This document shows positions 18,536-28,697 of a stretch of DNA of 64,000 nt, piece after piece. Position 1 is the stretch's first letter. The number at the start of each line of letters is the position of its first letter. The stretch lies in contig NZ_CP021251.1 of assembly GCF_002155265.1 (NCBI RefSeq), forward strand, positions 372,001-436,000. The letters run 5' to 3'. A program made the translations under genes and the position numbers. The notes below the pieces were generated by a model. That model ran no database searches, had not been told where the DNA came from, and saw only the letters and a program-made list of their open reading frames with translations. The stretch is from Corynebacterium pseudotuberculosis. GTDB taxonomy: Bacteria; Actinomycetota; Actinomycetes; Mycobacteriales; Mycobacteriaceae.

Positions 18536-19942
18536 ATGAAAGCTGGAGTCCACCGCAGTGGCGTGCTGACTAAATCGAAGTCGAAGACACAAAAACGCAA
18601 TGATGAACCGAGCCTTTATTCGTTGTCTCGTGCGTGGGCCAACGGAGATAACGTCACTAAAGCATCATTTGTTGTCTTTGGCCTTGGCAACCTAGTACGC
18701 AAACAATTTCTCAAGGGGATAGTGCTCCTTGCCATAGAGATAGTTGCTATTGCGCTGTTCTGCGATAAGGGCATCAAGGCGCTTCAAGAGTTGCCAGGAC
18801 TAGGTACTGGTGAACAAGGCCGCGTCAAAGTAGACGGATTCTGGGTTTATAAGAACAGTGAACCGTCGGTTGTCTTGTTGCTAGAAGGCGTGGCTACGAT
18901 CTTCCTCATTATCGTCTTCCTATGGCTGGCCACGATCGCGCTGCGTAGCGCATACAAGGCACAGACCTTCGTGGAAAAGCAGGGGCGTGCGCGTACTCTG
19001 AAAGAAGATCTGCACGCGTTAACTGATGAAGACGCACCGATTACCCTGATGTCGCTTCCCACTGCTGGCATTTTAATCTTCACGGTTCTGCCGCTGATTT
19101 TTATGATCAGCATGGCATTTACCAGCTATGATTCTCGGAATGTCCAGAAGTTTGACTGGGTAGGTCTAGAGAACTTTGGCAAAGTGTTCTCTAACACTGG
19201 TGGTGAAGTTAACCTGCAGATTTTTATCGGCGTGCTCACCTGGACCCTCGTATGGGCATTCTTTGCCACATTCCTTAATTACTTCCTGGGCATGTTCTTG
19301 GCCATGATTATTCAGCGCAAGACTACCCGGGGAAAGACATTCTGGCGTGCGATTTTCTCCCTATCTGTGGCTGTCCCCCAGTTTGTTACTCTCCTCGTGT
19401 TGCGCAGCATGCTGCAGCCAGAGGGCATCGTGAACCGTTTGTTGCTCAATTGGGGCTGGATTGACAGCAGTCTGCCGTTCTTTACAGACGCAACGTGGGC
19501 GCGAGTGACCGTGATCATTGTCAACCTCTGGATTGGTATTCCGTACACAATCATGCAGGTCACAGGAATTCTGCAGAATATTCCGGGCGAGCTCTATGAG
19601 GCTGCACGTCTCGACGGCGCCAGCTGGTGGCAGACTTACCGCAACGTGACCCTGCCGTACATGTTCTTTGTGATGACTCCGTATTTGATCACCACGTTTA
19701 CCGCTAACGTGAACAACTTCAATGTGATCTACATGCTCTCTAGAGGCGACCCCACCCCAATCGGCGCCTCGGCTGGTAAGACAGATCTTCTAATCACCTG
19801 GTTGTACAAACTCACGGTTGACCGTGGTGATTACAACGTGGGTGCGGTGATTGGTATTTTGACCTTCATCGTTCTTTCCACCGTGGCACTTATTACGTAC
19901 CGCCGAAGCGGCTCTTATCGCAACGAGGAAGGATTCCAGTGA
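18536..19942 (+). CDS. musF: Maltose ABC transporter permease MusF (MalF type)
   Basis: This is the larger membrane subunit of the sugar importer, 468 residues. A long N-terminal part (about 165 residues) has two extra membrane helices (LLAIEIVAIALF and ATIFLIIVFLWLATIAL) before the MalF-like core, as in maltose permeases. The ATPase-contact EAA loop is EAARLDGASWWQTYRNVTLP, with a MalF-type stretch VNNFNVIYMLSRGDP after it. The stop overlaps the musG start (TGATG), so the two are translationally coupled. Confidence 0.88.
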   Translation: MKAGVHRSGVLTKSKSKTQKRNDEPSLYSLSRAWANGDNVTKASFVVFGLGNLVRKQFLKGIVLLAIEIVAIALFCDKGIKALQELPGLGTGEQGRVKVDGFWVYKNSEPSVVLLLEGVATIFLIIVFLWLATIALRSAYKAQTFVEKQGRARTLKEDLHALTDEDAPITLMSLPTAGILIFTVLPLIFMISMAFTSYDSRNVQKFDWVGLENFGKVFSNTGGEVNLQIFIGVLTWTLVWAFFATFLNYFLGMFLAMIIQRKTTRGKTFWRAIFSLSVAVPQFVTLLVLRSMLQPEGIVNRLLLNWGWIDSSLPFFTDATWARVTVIIVNLWIGIPYTIMQVTGILQNIPGELYEAARLDGASWWQTYRNVTLPYMFFVMTPYLITTFTANVNNFNVIYMLSRGDPTPIGASAGKTDLLITWLYKLTVDRGDYNVGAVIGILTFIVLSTVALITYRRSGSYRNEEGFQ

Positions 19943-20820
19943 TGAGCACCAAACAAGTAGGGATCCGCGGAAGCCAGCGTCGCACGCGACAGCTTGTAGA
20001 CTTCTTCGTTCACCTCTTTCTTACCGTCCTGGCAATCATTTGGGTGATTCCCATCGTCTGGGTCGTGGCAGAAAGCTTTAACAAGAACACAGCTCCGTAC
20101 ACGAACACCTTTTTGCCCACCGAGTACAGCGTGGACAACTACGTTCAGCTCTTTACCGATCACTCGGTGTTGAACTTTCCCAAGATGTTTGTGAACACTC
20201 TCATCATTGCTTGCTTTACGTGCGCAATCAGCATTGTCTTTGTGCTCTTTGTCTCCTACTCGCTGAGCCGCCTGCGCTTCCGGTTCCGCAAGGTTTATAT
20301 GAACACCGCGCTGATTTTGGGCATGTTTCCCGGCATCATGTCAGTGGTGGCCATCTATTTTATTCTTAAAGCGATCGGCCTTACCCAAGACTGGACCACT
20401 ACATTTGCGTTGATCATCGTGTATTCCGCTGGAACTGGCATGGGCTTTTATGTGATGAAGGGATTCATGGACACCATTCCAATTTCATTGGATGAGGCGG
20501 CGCTTCTCGACGGCTGCACCCGGTGGCAGGTCTTTACCAAGATTATTCTTCCGATCTCCAAGCCGATGATCGTGTATCAAGCGATTGTGGGATTCTTGAC
20601 CCCTTGGCTGGACTTTGTGCTGGCAAAGGCGATTGCTCGAACGCAGGAAAACTACACGGTTTCTCTAGGCCTATGGAAGATGCTGGAGAAAGAATATATC
20701 TACGACTGGTTTGCACGCTTTGCCGCAGGTGCCGTGTGCATCTCTATCCCGATCACAATTTTGTTCATAGTGATGCAGCGTTACTATCAAGAGTCGATGG
20801 CCGGTTCTGTTAAGGGATAG
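19942..20820 (+). CDS. musG: Maltose ABC transporter permease MusG (MalG type)
   Basis: This is the second permease subunit, 292 residues from ATG 19942 (a GTG one codon earlier is possible; GAGGAAGGA lies upstream, inside musF). About six membrane helices are present. The EAA loop reads DEAALLDGCTRWQVFTKIILP, as in MalG proteins. The start codon overlaps the musF stop by one base. A palindrome follows the stop. Confidence 0.9.
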   Translation: MSTKQVGIRGSQRRTRQLVDFFVHLFLTVLAIIWVIPIVWVVAESFNKNTAPYTNTFLPTEYSVDNYVQLFTDHSVLNFPKMFVNTLIIACFTCAISIVFVLFVSYSLSRLRFRFRKVYMNTALILGMFPGIMSVVAIYFILKAIGLTQDWTTTFALIIVYSAGTGMGFYVMKGFMDTIPISLDEAALLDGCTRWQVFTKIILPISKPMIVYQAIVGFLTPWLDFVLAKAIARTQENYTVSLGLWKMLEKEYIYDWFARFAAGAVCISIPITILFIVMQRYYQESMAGSVKG

Positions 20821-20844
20821 TAAAGCTAGTAGCTTATACGCCAA

Positions 20845-20886
20845 ATGCCCTCGTGTTGGTTATGCACCAATAAAACACGAGGGCAT
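20845..20886. terminator. Perfect 13-bp inverted repeat after musG
   Basis: ATGCCCTCGTGTT at 20845-20857 pairs exactly with 20874-20886 around a 16-base loop. No T-run follows on the plus strand, so it may be a weak terminator or an mRNA-stabilising structure before musI. Confidence 0.5.
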
Positions 20887-20952
20887 CCCGCTGTGATGAG
20901 CACCGTCAATAGACACCCCAAGAATTGTTTGGAAACAGGAGTGAGGAAATAA

Positions 20953-21696
20953 ATGAATGTTCAGCTACGCCAGCGGGGATTGAACGCTCATAAGCTGGCT
21001 GGCTTAGCAGGGTTTTTCATCCTTGCGTCCTCGCTGGGGTCTCTCATGGTCCGCCCCACGGATACTGGGTATGTGGACGCCGGCTTGGGTTTACTGACTG
21101 TAGGAATCGTGATGGAGGTAATCTCTTGGTGCGCGATTCCGCTCGTCGCTTGGCTTTACACATGGGCGATCAAACGAGGAATAAATCGATGGCGCCTTGC
21201 CGCATGGACATTCGTTATTGCGGCGGTTAGCGAGGTTCCGTATGACCTAGCTTTGGATCGTCGGGCGTGGAGTACTGAGTCTCAAAACCCCGCGTGGGTG
21301 CTCCTAGTAGCTCTGGTAGTGCTGGCGGCTATAGACATCACTGCGCAGTTGTCTACCGCCTTGAGGTGGGCTGTGATGCTGGGGGTCACTCTTGCCGCAG
21401 TATTTTGGATTGTGGCGCTTTCCCTGGGCACCCGTCTTGGAATTCTCCCCATGGGGATTGCTTTGCTCGGATTTGTCATAATTTTTTATCTCTTTTGGGG
21501 TGCCGAGAATCGCATGATGTATTCCGCTGGTGCCTTTGGCGCCGCGATGTTTATTTCGCCGGCGTTAGGGACGGTGTTTTTGCATTATCGTCAGCCGCTG
21601 CTTGATCAGGAAGGCACTCTGCCTGCAGCGTGGGTCCCGTGGGCGTATCCTGTGATCCTCCTATTCACGGGACTTATTGCCACCGTGCTGCTATAA
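20953..21696 (+). CDS. musI: Integral membrane protein, likely MusI accessory subunit of the maltose importer
   Basis: A 247-residue protein made almost wholly of hydrophobic helices (about seven). The segment RLAAWTFVIAAVSEVPYDLALDRRAW resembles TraX-like membrane proteins. In C. glutamicum the maltose importer MusEFGK2I includes MusI, a membrane protein without known biochemical role, encoded just after musG; position and topology here fit. The ATG at 20953 follows AGGAGTGAGGAAA. A pure TraX-family protein with no link to maltose is the alternative; the assignment rests on synteny, not on a recognised motif. Confidence 0.6.
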   Translation: MNVQLRQRGLNAHKLAGLAGFFILASSLGSLMVRPTDTGYVDAGLGLLTVGIVMEVISWCAIPLVAWLYTWAIKRGINRWRLAAWTFVIAAVSEVPYDLALDRRAWSTESQNPAWVLLVALVVLAAIDITAQLSTALRWAVMLGVTLAAVFWIVALSLGTRLGILPMGIALLGFVIIFYLFWGAENRMMYSAGAFGAAMFISPALGTVFLHYRQPLLDQEGTLPAAWVPWAYPVILLFTGLIATVLL

Positions 21697-21864
21697 AAGC
21701 CGAACCATCGCCTACGCCCTGGCTGAGAATGTGAATAGTTTCTCACTCTCCTCAAATAAAGAAGAGATGCTCTAACATCGATCTGTTACGTTCGCGCGAA
21801 CCGATGCCTCCTTCACCGGGGAGTAGCGCGGACTCATCTCGTTTTTTAGGAAAGGCCGTGCACG

Positions 21865-22662
21865 TTGACCGCGCCCGTATCGCTCACAAATAAAGTCTCC
21901 TCAGCAGTGGCAAAGAAGGTTGTCCTCTTTGAAACTGATTTCTGGCGGTATTCTGTCCGCTGCATTTTCGCTGGTGTTTACCTAACACTGGGAACCGCTT
22001 TCGCCGTTACCCTTGGACAAAAGCTTGATCATGTTGTTCACGGTGTGGGATACCCGATTTTCGGATTGATGTTCTTTGTCGGCTTGTACACCATAGTTTT
22101 GCTTAATGCCGAGCTGGCCACGAGCAACATGATGTATCTGGGGTTCGGAGTTGTGCATAAGAAACTGTCTTTGCCCAAGGCCACCCAAATACTTCTTGTG
22201 TGTACCTTTTTCAATCTTGTGGGCGCTGTACTCGTAGCCTTCCTGCTGAGCAGAGCGGTTGTTTTTTCCCATGTAGATGCAGAGAGCTTGGTTTCTACTA
22301 TCACAGAAACTAAATTGGGCAAGTCATCTTTGGGACTCCTCGTCGAAGGAATTCTGGCTAACGTGGCAGTCAACATGGGCATCATCGGGGTGGCCATGGT
22401 GAAGGAGTTTTCCGGCAAGTTTCTTACCTTGGTGGTTACCATCAGCATGTTTACCGTGATGGGCCTTGAACACGTTATTGCAAACTTCAGCCTTGTTTCT
22501 TTAGTCGGTTTTAGCGCCGAGTCACTTCCATCCCATTTTGATGCTGCGCATATTGCTCGCAACTGGGCGATCGTTTTTATCGGTAATCTCATCGGCGGTG
22601 GCGTATGCATGGGAGCCGCCTACGCGTGGCTTAACCGGGGGAATGAAAAATACCGCGACTAA
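21865..22662 (+). CDS. Formate/nitrite transporter (FNT) family channel
   Basis: This 265-residue membrane protein belongs to the FNT family of pentameric channels for small anions such as formate, nitrite, hydrosulfide or lactate. Six hydrophobic segments are visible. The FNT patterns include FAGVYLTLGTAFAVTLG, VLLNAELATSNMMYLGFG and HVIANFSLVSL. The best start is TTG 21865 with AGGAAAGG ahead; no ATG fits. The ion cannot be told from sequence alone. It is convergent with the DUF4032 gene, with only 20 bases between them. Confidence 0.85.
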   Translation: MTAPVSLTNKVSSAVAKKVVLFETDFWRYSVRCIFAGVYLTLGTAFAVTLGQKLDHVVHGVGYPIFGLMFFVGLYTIVLLNAELATSNMMYLGFGVVHKKLSLPKATQILLVCTFFNLVGAVLVAFLLSRAVVFSHVDAESLVSTITETKLGKSSLGLLVEGILANVAVNMGIIGVAMVKEFSGKFLTLVVTISMFTVMGLEHVIANFSLVSLVGFSAESLPSHFDAAHIARNWAIVFIGNLIGGGVCMGAAYAWLNRGNEKYRD

Positions 22663-22682
22663 AAAGCTTATCGACGCCCCCC

Positions 22683-23929
22683 TTAATCCTCTGACAGCTC
22701 ATCGTGGGGGTCCTGGTCCAACATCCGTTCCTCATCTGGCCGATGAGGCAGGATGGTCTTCGCGTAGTCTACTGCCGCGCTATTCAGTGGTATCTCGTGT
22801 CCAGCTTGCTCTGAGAGATACCACTGGTGTTCGAGAACCTCATGGAATATCTGTGCAGGCTGTAGTCGTGCCGAATATTCCTTAGGGATAGCCGCAAGCG
22901 TGGGCTCAAAAATATGGGTCAGCCACTCATGCGCGATAGTGCTCATCGGCCTGTGGCTATCGGAATGGATCGCTCGGTAGGTCTCAATGGCATTGAGAAT
23001 GCGCCGGGCTTGATTTTCTTGTACATCTAGGCCCGTGAGCCGCATGAGCGCGCGGTGATGGTGTCCGGCGTCGACCACCCTAGGCCTAATATGCACGGAT
23101 TGTCCCTCATCGGAGCTAGTGAGCTTGAGTTCCCCCACATCAAAGCCCAAGGCATTGAGCTTGTCGATGCGCTGCTGCACTTTCCAATGTTCGTCTGGCT
23201 AATGGTTTGCTCGGCAGTTAATTCCTCCCACAACAGCGAGTACTTTTCTACGATGCGGTTGCCTATTTCTATAGCGTCTACGTCAGGGGAAAGGAGCTTG
23301 CCGCTTTGCAGATCCATGAGCTCGCCGATGATGTTCACCCGAGCAATGTCTACGTCGTAAAGCCTGCGTTGATCGCTGAGCTTAGGCTGCAGCTCGCCGG
23401 TTTCGGCGTCCACAAGGTACCCCGAAAAAGAGTCCGCGTCTCTGCGAAACAACGTATTGGACAAGCTGACGTCGCCCCAGAAGAAATTCAGCAGATGCAG
23501 GCGGACTAAGAGAACCGCGAGGGAGTGGATAAGCCTGGTGGCTGTTTCTGAGCGCATGGACTGGGAAAAAACCGCGCGGTAAGGCAAGGAAAACTTTAGA
23601 TGTTCCGTGACCAGCGCCGCTGTGAGGGGTTCCCCGGTGGCGTCGACACGCCCGGTAATCACCGCAAGGGGGCGTACTGACGGCGCCCCTAAGCGATTAA
23701 GATCCCGCAGCGTTTTGTATTCGTGATAGGCAACTTTTTGCCCGATCTCTTTAATCGCGAAAACCCGGCCGTCAATTCCCACAAAACGCACCACATGGCG
23801 CGAAATTCCTCGTGGGAGCGACGCCAAATATTCTTCAGGCCAATCTTCTAGCGGAAGAGACCACGGAAGCTGCAGTAACGCCGGGGCAATCGTACCGTTG
23901 GTTATCTGCATAAAAGGGGTGGCGGGCAT
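22683..23929 (-). pseudogene. DUF4032-family protein gene interrupted by a one-base frameshift
   Basis: Two minus-strand frames together encode one actinobacterial DUF4032 protein. This family has a kinase-like N-terminal part and a C-terminal DUF4032 domain; its function is unknown. The first frame (from ATG 23929, MPATPFMQITNG) has the kinase-like stretch FWGDVSLSNTLFRRDADSF...LVDAETGEL and runs to EELTAEQTISQ. The reading then continues in another frame as DEHWKVQQRIDKLNALGFDVGEL and ends EERMLDQDPHDELSED at 22683. The join is at 23195/23196, where CAGAC stands for an expected CAG GAC, a loss of one G. A sequencing error would look the same. No second copy is seen in the window. Confidence 0.8.
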
Positions 23930-24044
23930 GATGACTCTTTCACAAAGGTCGCGAGGAAACGAGGGGCACAGACAAAGGCTGGTTGCACGAAAGCCCACGC
24001 GGGGAAGTTCCCGTGTGGGCAGCGGCAATAAAAATGAGACGTGC

Positions 24045-25181
24045 TTATTCTGGCAATCGCATGCCAGTGGACTTGGAGAAGTTATGCTGAGCGCCCTCAC
24101 GGATACGGACATGGATGATGGAACCGATGGGGGGTGCAGCGTGTGGGGCGGTGCGAATGATGATCTCATCGGTGGACTCGTCATCGGGGTTAGCGTCAGT
24201 TCCAGAGCCTAGGGATCCGCCGCCCTCAAGCTTGCCGTACATGTAGGCATCCGAACCGAGCTCCTCGACCATGTGCAGCTTTACCGGAATGGTATTTGGC
24301 TCGTTTTCAGAAACAACCTCAAGCGCCTCCGGACGGAAACCGATAGTAATCTTGCCATTATCAGAAGGCGTAATGGCCGCACGAGTAGCAGGGCTCAGTG
24401 GAACCCGTGCCTTGCCCAAAACCGCATGATCACCCTCGACTGTGAAGGTGCCCAAGTTCATTGCTGGAGAACCAATAAAACCAGCTACAAACTCGTTAGC
24501 AGGGAAATCGTAAAGCTCACGAGGCGTACCCACCTGCTGCAGCACGCCAAACTTAAGCACCGCAATACGATCGCCCATCGTCAGGGCCTCTGTCTGATCA
24601 TGGGTCACGTATAAAGTGGTGACGCCAAGTTCGCGCTGAAGCGCAGCGATTTGGGTTCGGGTCTGCACACGAAGCTTTGCATCTAGGTTGGAGAGCGGCT
24701 CATCCATAAGGAAGACCTCGGGCTTGCGGACAATGGCGCGTCCCATAGCCACGCGTTGACGCTGACCGCCGGATAGCGCCTTAGGCTTGCGGTCGAGATA
24801 TTCGGTGAGATCAAGAGTACGAGCAGCCTCTTCAACGCGGCGGTTGATTTCTTCCTTTGGCTTCTTATCAATCTTGAGCGCAAAGCCCATGTTCTCACGG
24901 ACAGTCATATGGGGATACAACGCATAGTTCTGGAAAACCATGGCGATGTCACGATCGCGTGGAGGGATATCAGTGACATCGCGGTTCCCGATGGAGACGC
25001 GGCCAGAATTGACCTCCTCAAGCCCCGCCAGCATGCGTAAGGTCGTAGATTTGCCGCAGCCTGAAGGCCCCACGAGGACTAGGAACTCGCCGTCTTCAAT
25101 ATGAAGGTCAAATTCATCCACGGCTGGTTTGTTCGCGCCGGGATAAACGCGGGATGCTTTTTCAAAAGTCACTGATGCCAT
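24045..25181 (-). CDS. musK: Sugar ABC transporter ATP-binding protein MusK (MsiK/UgpC family)
   Basis: This 378-residue ATPase energises carbohydrate importers from the cytoplasmic side. Walker A is [10 protein letters not shown], the signature [14 protein letters not shown], and Walker [18 protein letters not shown]-terminal regulatory domain of about 140 residues follows, as in MalK/UgpC. I start at ATG 25181 ([13 protein letters not shown]), preceded by GGAG; the longer frame adds an unlikely N-terminus. It is transcribed opposite to musE-F-G-I but the gene set matches C. glutamicum, where musK lies beside the same importer. It may serve other sugar importers as well. Confidence 0.88.
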   Translation of the reverse strand: MASVTFEKASRVYPGANKPAVDEFDLHIEDGEFLVLVGPSGCGKSTTLRMLAGLEEVNSGRVSIGNRDVTDIPPRDRDIAMVFQNYALYPHMTVRENMGFALKIDKKPKEEINRRVEEAARTLDLTEYLDRKPKALSGGQRQRVAMGRAIVRKPEVFLMDEPLSNLDAKLRVQTRTQIAALQRELGVTTLYVTHDQTEALTMGDRIAVLKFGVLQQVGTPRELYDFPANEFVAGFIGSPAMNLGTFTVEGDHAVLGKARVPLSPATRAAITPSDNGKITIGFRPEALEVVSENEPNTIPVKLHMVEELGSDAYMYGKLEGGGSLGSGTDANPDDESTDEIIIRTAPHAAPPIGSIIHVRIREGAQHNFSKSTGMRLPE

Positions 25182-25883
25182 AGTGAGGCAACTCCATTTC
25201 TTTATCGGCAGGTACGTGCCGAACGGTCCGTAGTAAAGAATCACGTGGAAGCAGGCGAGGGTTTAAAAATCGCTCGCATACTAACTATGCGCAGCAACGT
25301 GGCATAGACATGGTTATTGTACGGGGAAACGCGTGATGTGGGGTTAAAACGAAAAAAGTTGAGATGTATGACTCATCTACTGCAGGAAAGATTTGAGAGA
25401 TAGGTCGGTGAGGTCGGGGGATATAAGGGACATATAGTCAGCGGAAAAGGGCAGGATGGAGATTGTCTTGCTTGGCTTAATTTGTACGCAGCGGCTTTCT
25501 TGGTGACTTAGGGGGACCTAAAACTAAAAATAACCTTAACTGTGTAGTTGGTGGGGTGCGGTGGTAGAGTAAAGCGGTCAATCATGTCCAACCTCAACTT
25601 TTGATGGAATGTGAGCTTGTGCAAGAGGGCCTGGCAGGAATAAAGAGAGAGAAGCCCATAGTGGGGGAATCTCCTAAAAGGGCAGTTGAAGTTATATTTT
25701 CTGCGCTTGATTTTTTTCTGCGAGTTGCCTTTTTGAACAAAGATTGCATTGTTCAACGGTTAGAGAGAACGAGTTTTATTTAAACCTTCCATCCCTTGAG
25801 AGATGAAGACGGAAGCGTGATCAGTGTTGAGCTGATGTATCGTTGCGGCTTTATTGCGGGGGTATGTGAAGCCAGGAGGCTAA
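25182..25883. other. Long intergenic region between musK and secY
   Basis: About 700 bases between divergent genes with no convincing coding sequence. It must hold the musK promoter (minus) and the secY promoter (plus). TAGAGT at 25565-25570 fits the corynebacterial -10 pattern, but no good -35 is at the right distance. The secY ribosome site AGGAGG is at 25874-25879. Confidence 0.5.
25733..25756. promoter_or_regulatory. Inverted repeat upstream of secY
   Basis: TTGAACAA at 25733-25740 and TTGTTCAA at 25749-25756 form a perfect 8-bp dyad with an 8-base spacer, 128 bases before secY. It could be an operator or a leader hairpin. No regulator is identified. Confidence 0.3.
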
Positions 25884-27206
25884 GTGTCCGCCATTTTTCA
25901 GGCATTCCGGGACGCGGATCTGCGCAAGAAGATTTTGATCACCCTTGCGTTGATCGTTCTTTACCGGATTGGTGCGCAAATCCCGTCACCCGGAGTAGAT
26001 TATGCGTCTATTAGTGGGCGTCTTCGTGAGCTGACCTCAGACTCCTCAAGCGTCTACTCGCTCATCAATCTGTTCTCAGGTGGTGCGCTGCTGCAGCTGT
26101 CGATTTTTGCGATCGGCGTTATGCCGTACATTACGGCCTCGATTATCGTGCAGCTACTCACCGTGGTGATTCCTCGTTTTGAAGAGCTGAAGAAGGAGGG
26201 GCAGTCTGGTCAGGCGAAGATGGATCAGTACACTCGCTACCTCACTTTGGGCTTAGCTTTGCTGCAGTCTTCCGGCATTGTTGCTTTGGCGGACCGTAAA
26301 CAGCTTTTGGGTGCGGGTGTGCAGGTGCTTATGCCTAATGCAGGCCTGTGGACTCTCATCATGCTGGTACTGGTTATGTCTGCCGGCGCGATGCTTGTTA
26401 TGTGGCTGGGTGAGATTATCACTGAGCGCGGTGTGGGCAATGGTATGTCTTTGCTTATCTTCGCTGGTATCGCGACTCGTCTTCCGTCCGACGGTGCAAA
26501 TATTTTGAATTCTTCCGGCGGCGTGGTCTTTGCCGTTGTGCTGGTAGCCGTGATCATTCTTGTGGTCGGCGTTGTGTTTGTGGAGCAGGGCCAGCGCCGT
26601 ATCCCCGTGCAGTACGCCAAACGCATGGTGGGGCGTCGTCAGTATGGTGGCTCTTCTACCTACCTGCCTTTGAAGGTAAACCAGGCCGGCGTGATCCCCG
26701 TGATCTTTGCGTCTTCACTTATTTACATGCCCGTGCTGATTACTCAGATCATCAATTCCGGTTCTCACGAGGTTTCTGATAACTGGTGGCAGCGCAACGT
26801 CATTCAGTATCTGCAGACTCCGTCTTCATGGCAGTACATCGTGCTGTACTTTGTCTTGATCATTTTCTTCTCCTATTTCTACGTGTCGGTTCAATATGAT
26901 CCGAATGAGCAAGCGGAGAACATGAAGAAGTACGGTGGATTTATTCCGGGAATTCGACCTGGTCGGCCTACTGCTGAGTACCTAGGCTTTGTGATGAACC
27001 GCCTGCTGTTCGTGGGTGCACTCTACCTTGGTATCATTGCTGTTCTTCCTAACATCGCCCTCGATTTGGGGGTAGGTGCAAGTTCTGCGGGCTCCACACC
27101 GTTTGGTGGCACGGCTATTCTGATTATGGTCTCGGTTGCACTGACTACGGTTAAGCAGATCGAATCTCAGCTTCTACAAAGTAACTACGAAGGACTCCTC
27201 AAATAA
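25884..27206 (+). CDS. secY: Protein translocase channel subunit SecY
   Basis: SecY is the membrane channel for Sec-dependent export. The 440-residue protein has about ten membrane helices and diagnostic segments: [12 protein letters not shown] in the N-terminal region, [15 protein letters not shown], the loop [22 protein letters not shown] and the late [13 protein letters not shown]. The GTG start at 25884 is preceded by AGGAGG. It is separated from rplO by the maltose genes, unlike the usual direct link. It overlaps adk by one base, so the pair is coupled. Confidence 0.98.
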   Translation: MSAIFQAFRDADLRKKILITLALIVLYRIGAQIPSPGVDYASISGRLRELTSDSSSVYSLINLFSGGALLQLSIFAIGVMPYITASIIVQLLTVVIPRFEELKKEGQSGQAKMDQYTRYLTLGLALLQSSGIVALADRKQLLGAGVQVLMPNAGLWTLIMLVLVMSAGAMLVMWLGEIITERGVGNGMSLLIFAGIATRLPSDGANILNSSGGVVFAVVLVAVIILVVGVVFVEQGQRRIPVQYAKRMVGRRQYGGSSTYLPLKVNQAGVIPVIFASSLIYMPVLITQIINSGSHEVSDNWWQRNVIQYLQTPSSWQYIVLYFVLIIFFSYFYVSVQYDPNEQAENMKKYGGFIPGIRPGRPTAEYLGFVMNRLLFVGALYLGIIAVLPNIALDLGVGASSAGSTPFGGTAILIMVSVALTTVKQIESQLLQSNYEGLLK

Positions 27207-27751
27207 TGCGTCTTGTACTCCTTGGACCCCCCGGTGCCGGCAAGGGCACTCAGGCTGCGATCCTCTCCGAAAAGCTTGGTATCCCGCACATTTCCACGGG
27301 TGACTTGTTCCGGGCCAATATTGGTGAGGGAACCCCGCTGGGGATCGAAGCCAAGCAGTACATCGACAACGGCAAACTTGTTCCCACCGACGTCACCGCG
27401 CGCATGGTGAAGTCTCGTTTGGAAGAGGAAGACGCCAAGGATGGCTTCCTCCTCGATGGTTTCCCTCGCACCGTGGAGCAGGCAGAAATCCTTGAGGGTT
27501 TCTTGGAAGAGTTTGGCACCACGTTGGACGGTGTTATCAACTACCAAGTTTCTGAGGACGTTGTTGTAGAGCGTATGTTGGCCCGCGGCCGTGCAGATGA
27601 CAACGAAAGTACGATTCGTACTCGTTTGCAGGTGTACCGCGAGGAGACTGCGCCATTGATTGATCACTACGGTGAGCAGATTATTGCTATTACTGCTGAA
27701 GGCACCGTGGAAGACATTAATTCTCGGACCCTTGAGGCCCTAGGAAAATAA
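27206..27751 (+). CDS. adk: Adenylate kinase
   Basis: It interconverts ATP + AMP and 2 ADP in the cytosol. The P-loop [10 protein letters not shown] is at residues 7-16, followed by [12 protein letters not shown], the AMP-site stretch [11 protein letters not shown] and a short lid segment ([18 protein letters not shown]). At 181 residues it is the short, lid-reduced form usual in actinobacteria. The ATG overlaps the last base of secY. A terminator follows before map. Confidence 0.98.
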   Translation: MRLVLLGPPGAGKGTQAAILSEKLGIPHISTGDLFRANIGEGTPLGIEAKQYIDNGKLVPTDVTARMVKSRLEEEDAKDGFLLDGFPRTVEQAEILEGFLEEFGTTLDGVINYQVSEDVVVERMLARGRADDNESTIRTRLQVYREETAPLIDHYGEQIIAITAEGTVEDINSRTLEALGK

Positions 27752-27769
27752 AACCTGATTGACTGCGAG

Positions 27770-27834
27770 CCGAGCCTGACGCGTGACTATACACCCGGTG
27801 TATAGCGTTTGTCAGTGCTCGGTTTTTGCTTTTT
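27770..27834 (+). terminator. Complex terminator after adk
   Basis: CCGAGC (27770-27775) pairs with GCTCGG (27817-27822), TGAC with GTCA inside it, and a CTATACACC/GGTGTATAG inverted repeat sits at the tip. TTTTTGCTTTTTT follows. The whole folds as a two-tier hairpin with a strong T-tract. Confidence 0.85.
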
Positions 27835-27909
27835 TAACTCGTAGAGACACTCGTTTGCTGCGGCTGTCGCAGCAAAGAATCGCCCTGATAAGGGGACTGA
27901 AAGGATGTG

Positions 27910-28697
27910 ATGATGGGTTTTCGATCCAAACGCAAAGTAATTCCAGCTAAAACCCCTGCCGAACTTGATGCGATGCAAGCTGCAGGCGAGATTGTGGGTA
28001 AGGCTCTGCAGGCTGTTAAAGCTGCAGCAGGACCAGGAGTAAGCACTCTGGAGCTCGACGCGGGACGATTCGATCCTGTGGCGCTATCCCCACGTTTAAG
28101 GGCTATGAAGGCTTTCCTGGATCAATCTGCGCCTCAGTGAATGAAGTGATAGTTCACGGAATCCCAAATGCAGAGACCGTTTTAAGGGAAGGCGACCTGG
28201 TCTCTATTGATTGCGGAGCTACCTTTGAGGGCTGGGTAGGGGATTCTGCTTGGACTTTTGGGATAGGCAAGCTTGCTGCTGATGTAGAAGCGCTTAACCA
28301 GGCCACCGAGTGGGTGCTTATGGAGGGGATGAAGGCGATGATCCCTGGAAATAGGCTTACCGACGTCTCCCACGCACTAGAAAAAGCAACGCGTCAAGCG
28401 GAAAAACGCTTTGGTGTAAAGCTGGGGATCGTGGACGGCTATGGCGGTCACGGCATTGGACGAACCATGCATGAGGAGCCCTACCTGGCTAACGAGGGTA
28501 AACCGGGTAGGGGGCCGATGATTCAAGAAGGATCAGTCCTGGCTATTGAACCCATGTTGACGCTGGGGTCCGTGGATTCTTTTGTTCTGGAAGACGAGTG
28601 GACTGTAGTTACGGATGACGACTCATGGTCTTCCCATTGGGAGCACACTGTGGCGGCCACAAGCGAGGGCCCCCGAATTCTTACCCCCCGTAAGTAG
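27910..28697 (+). pseudogene. map: Methionine aminopeptidase gene interrupted by a small deletion
   Basis: It would remove the initiator Met from new proteins, but the frame is broken. The first frame (RSKRKVIPAKTPAELDAMQAAGEIVG...GVSTLELD) is the normal N-terminus and then runs into unrelated sequence, stopping at 28140. Another frame continues the family as [34 protein letters not shown] and runs to 28697. Between LELD and IR about six codons are expected but only eight bases (about 28061-28068) are present, so roughly ten bases are missing. The second part keeps the metal ligands (SIDCG, GDSAW, GHGIG, EPML, EHT). ATG 28137 in NEVIVHG could start a truncated protein. A second MetAP elsewhere is likely, as other corynebacteria have two. 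Confidence 0.88.

Noticed and set aside
21725..21750. GTGA...TCAC dyad before the FNT gene
   Set aside because: The spacing does not fit the GlxR site and no other regulator fits well enough.
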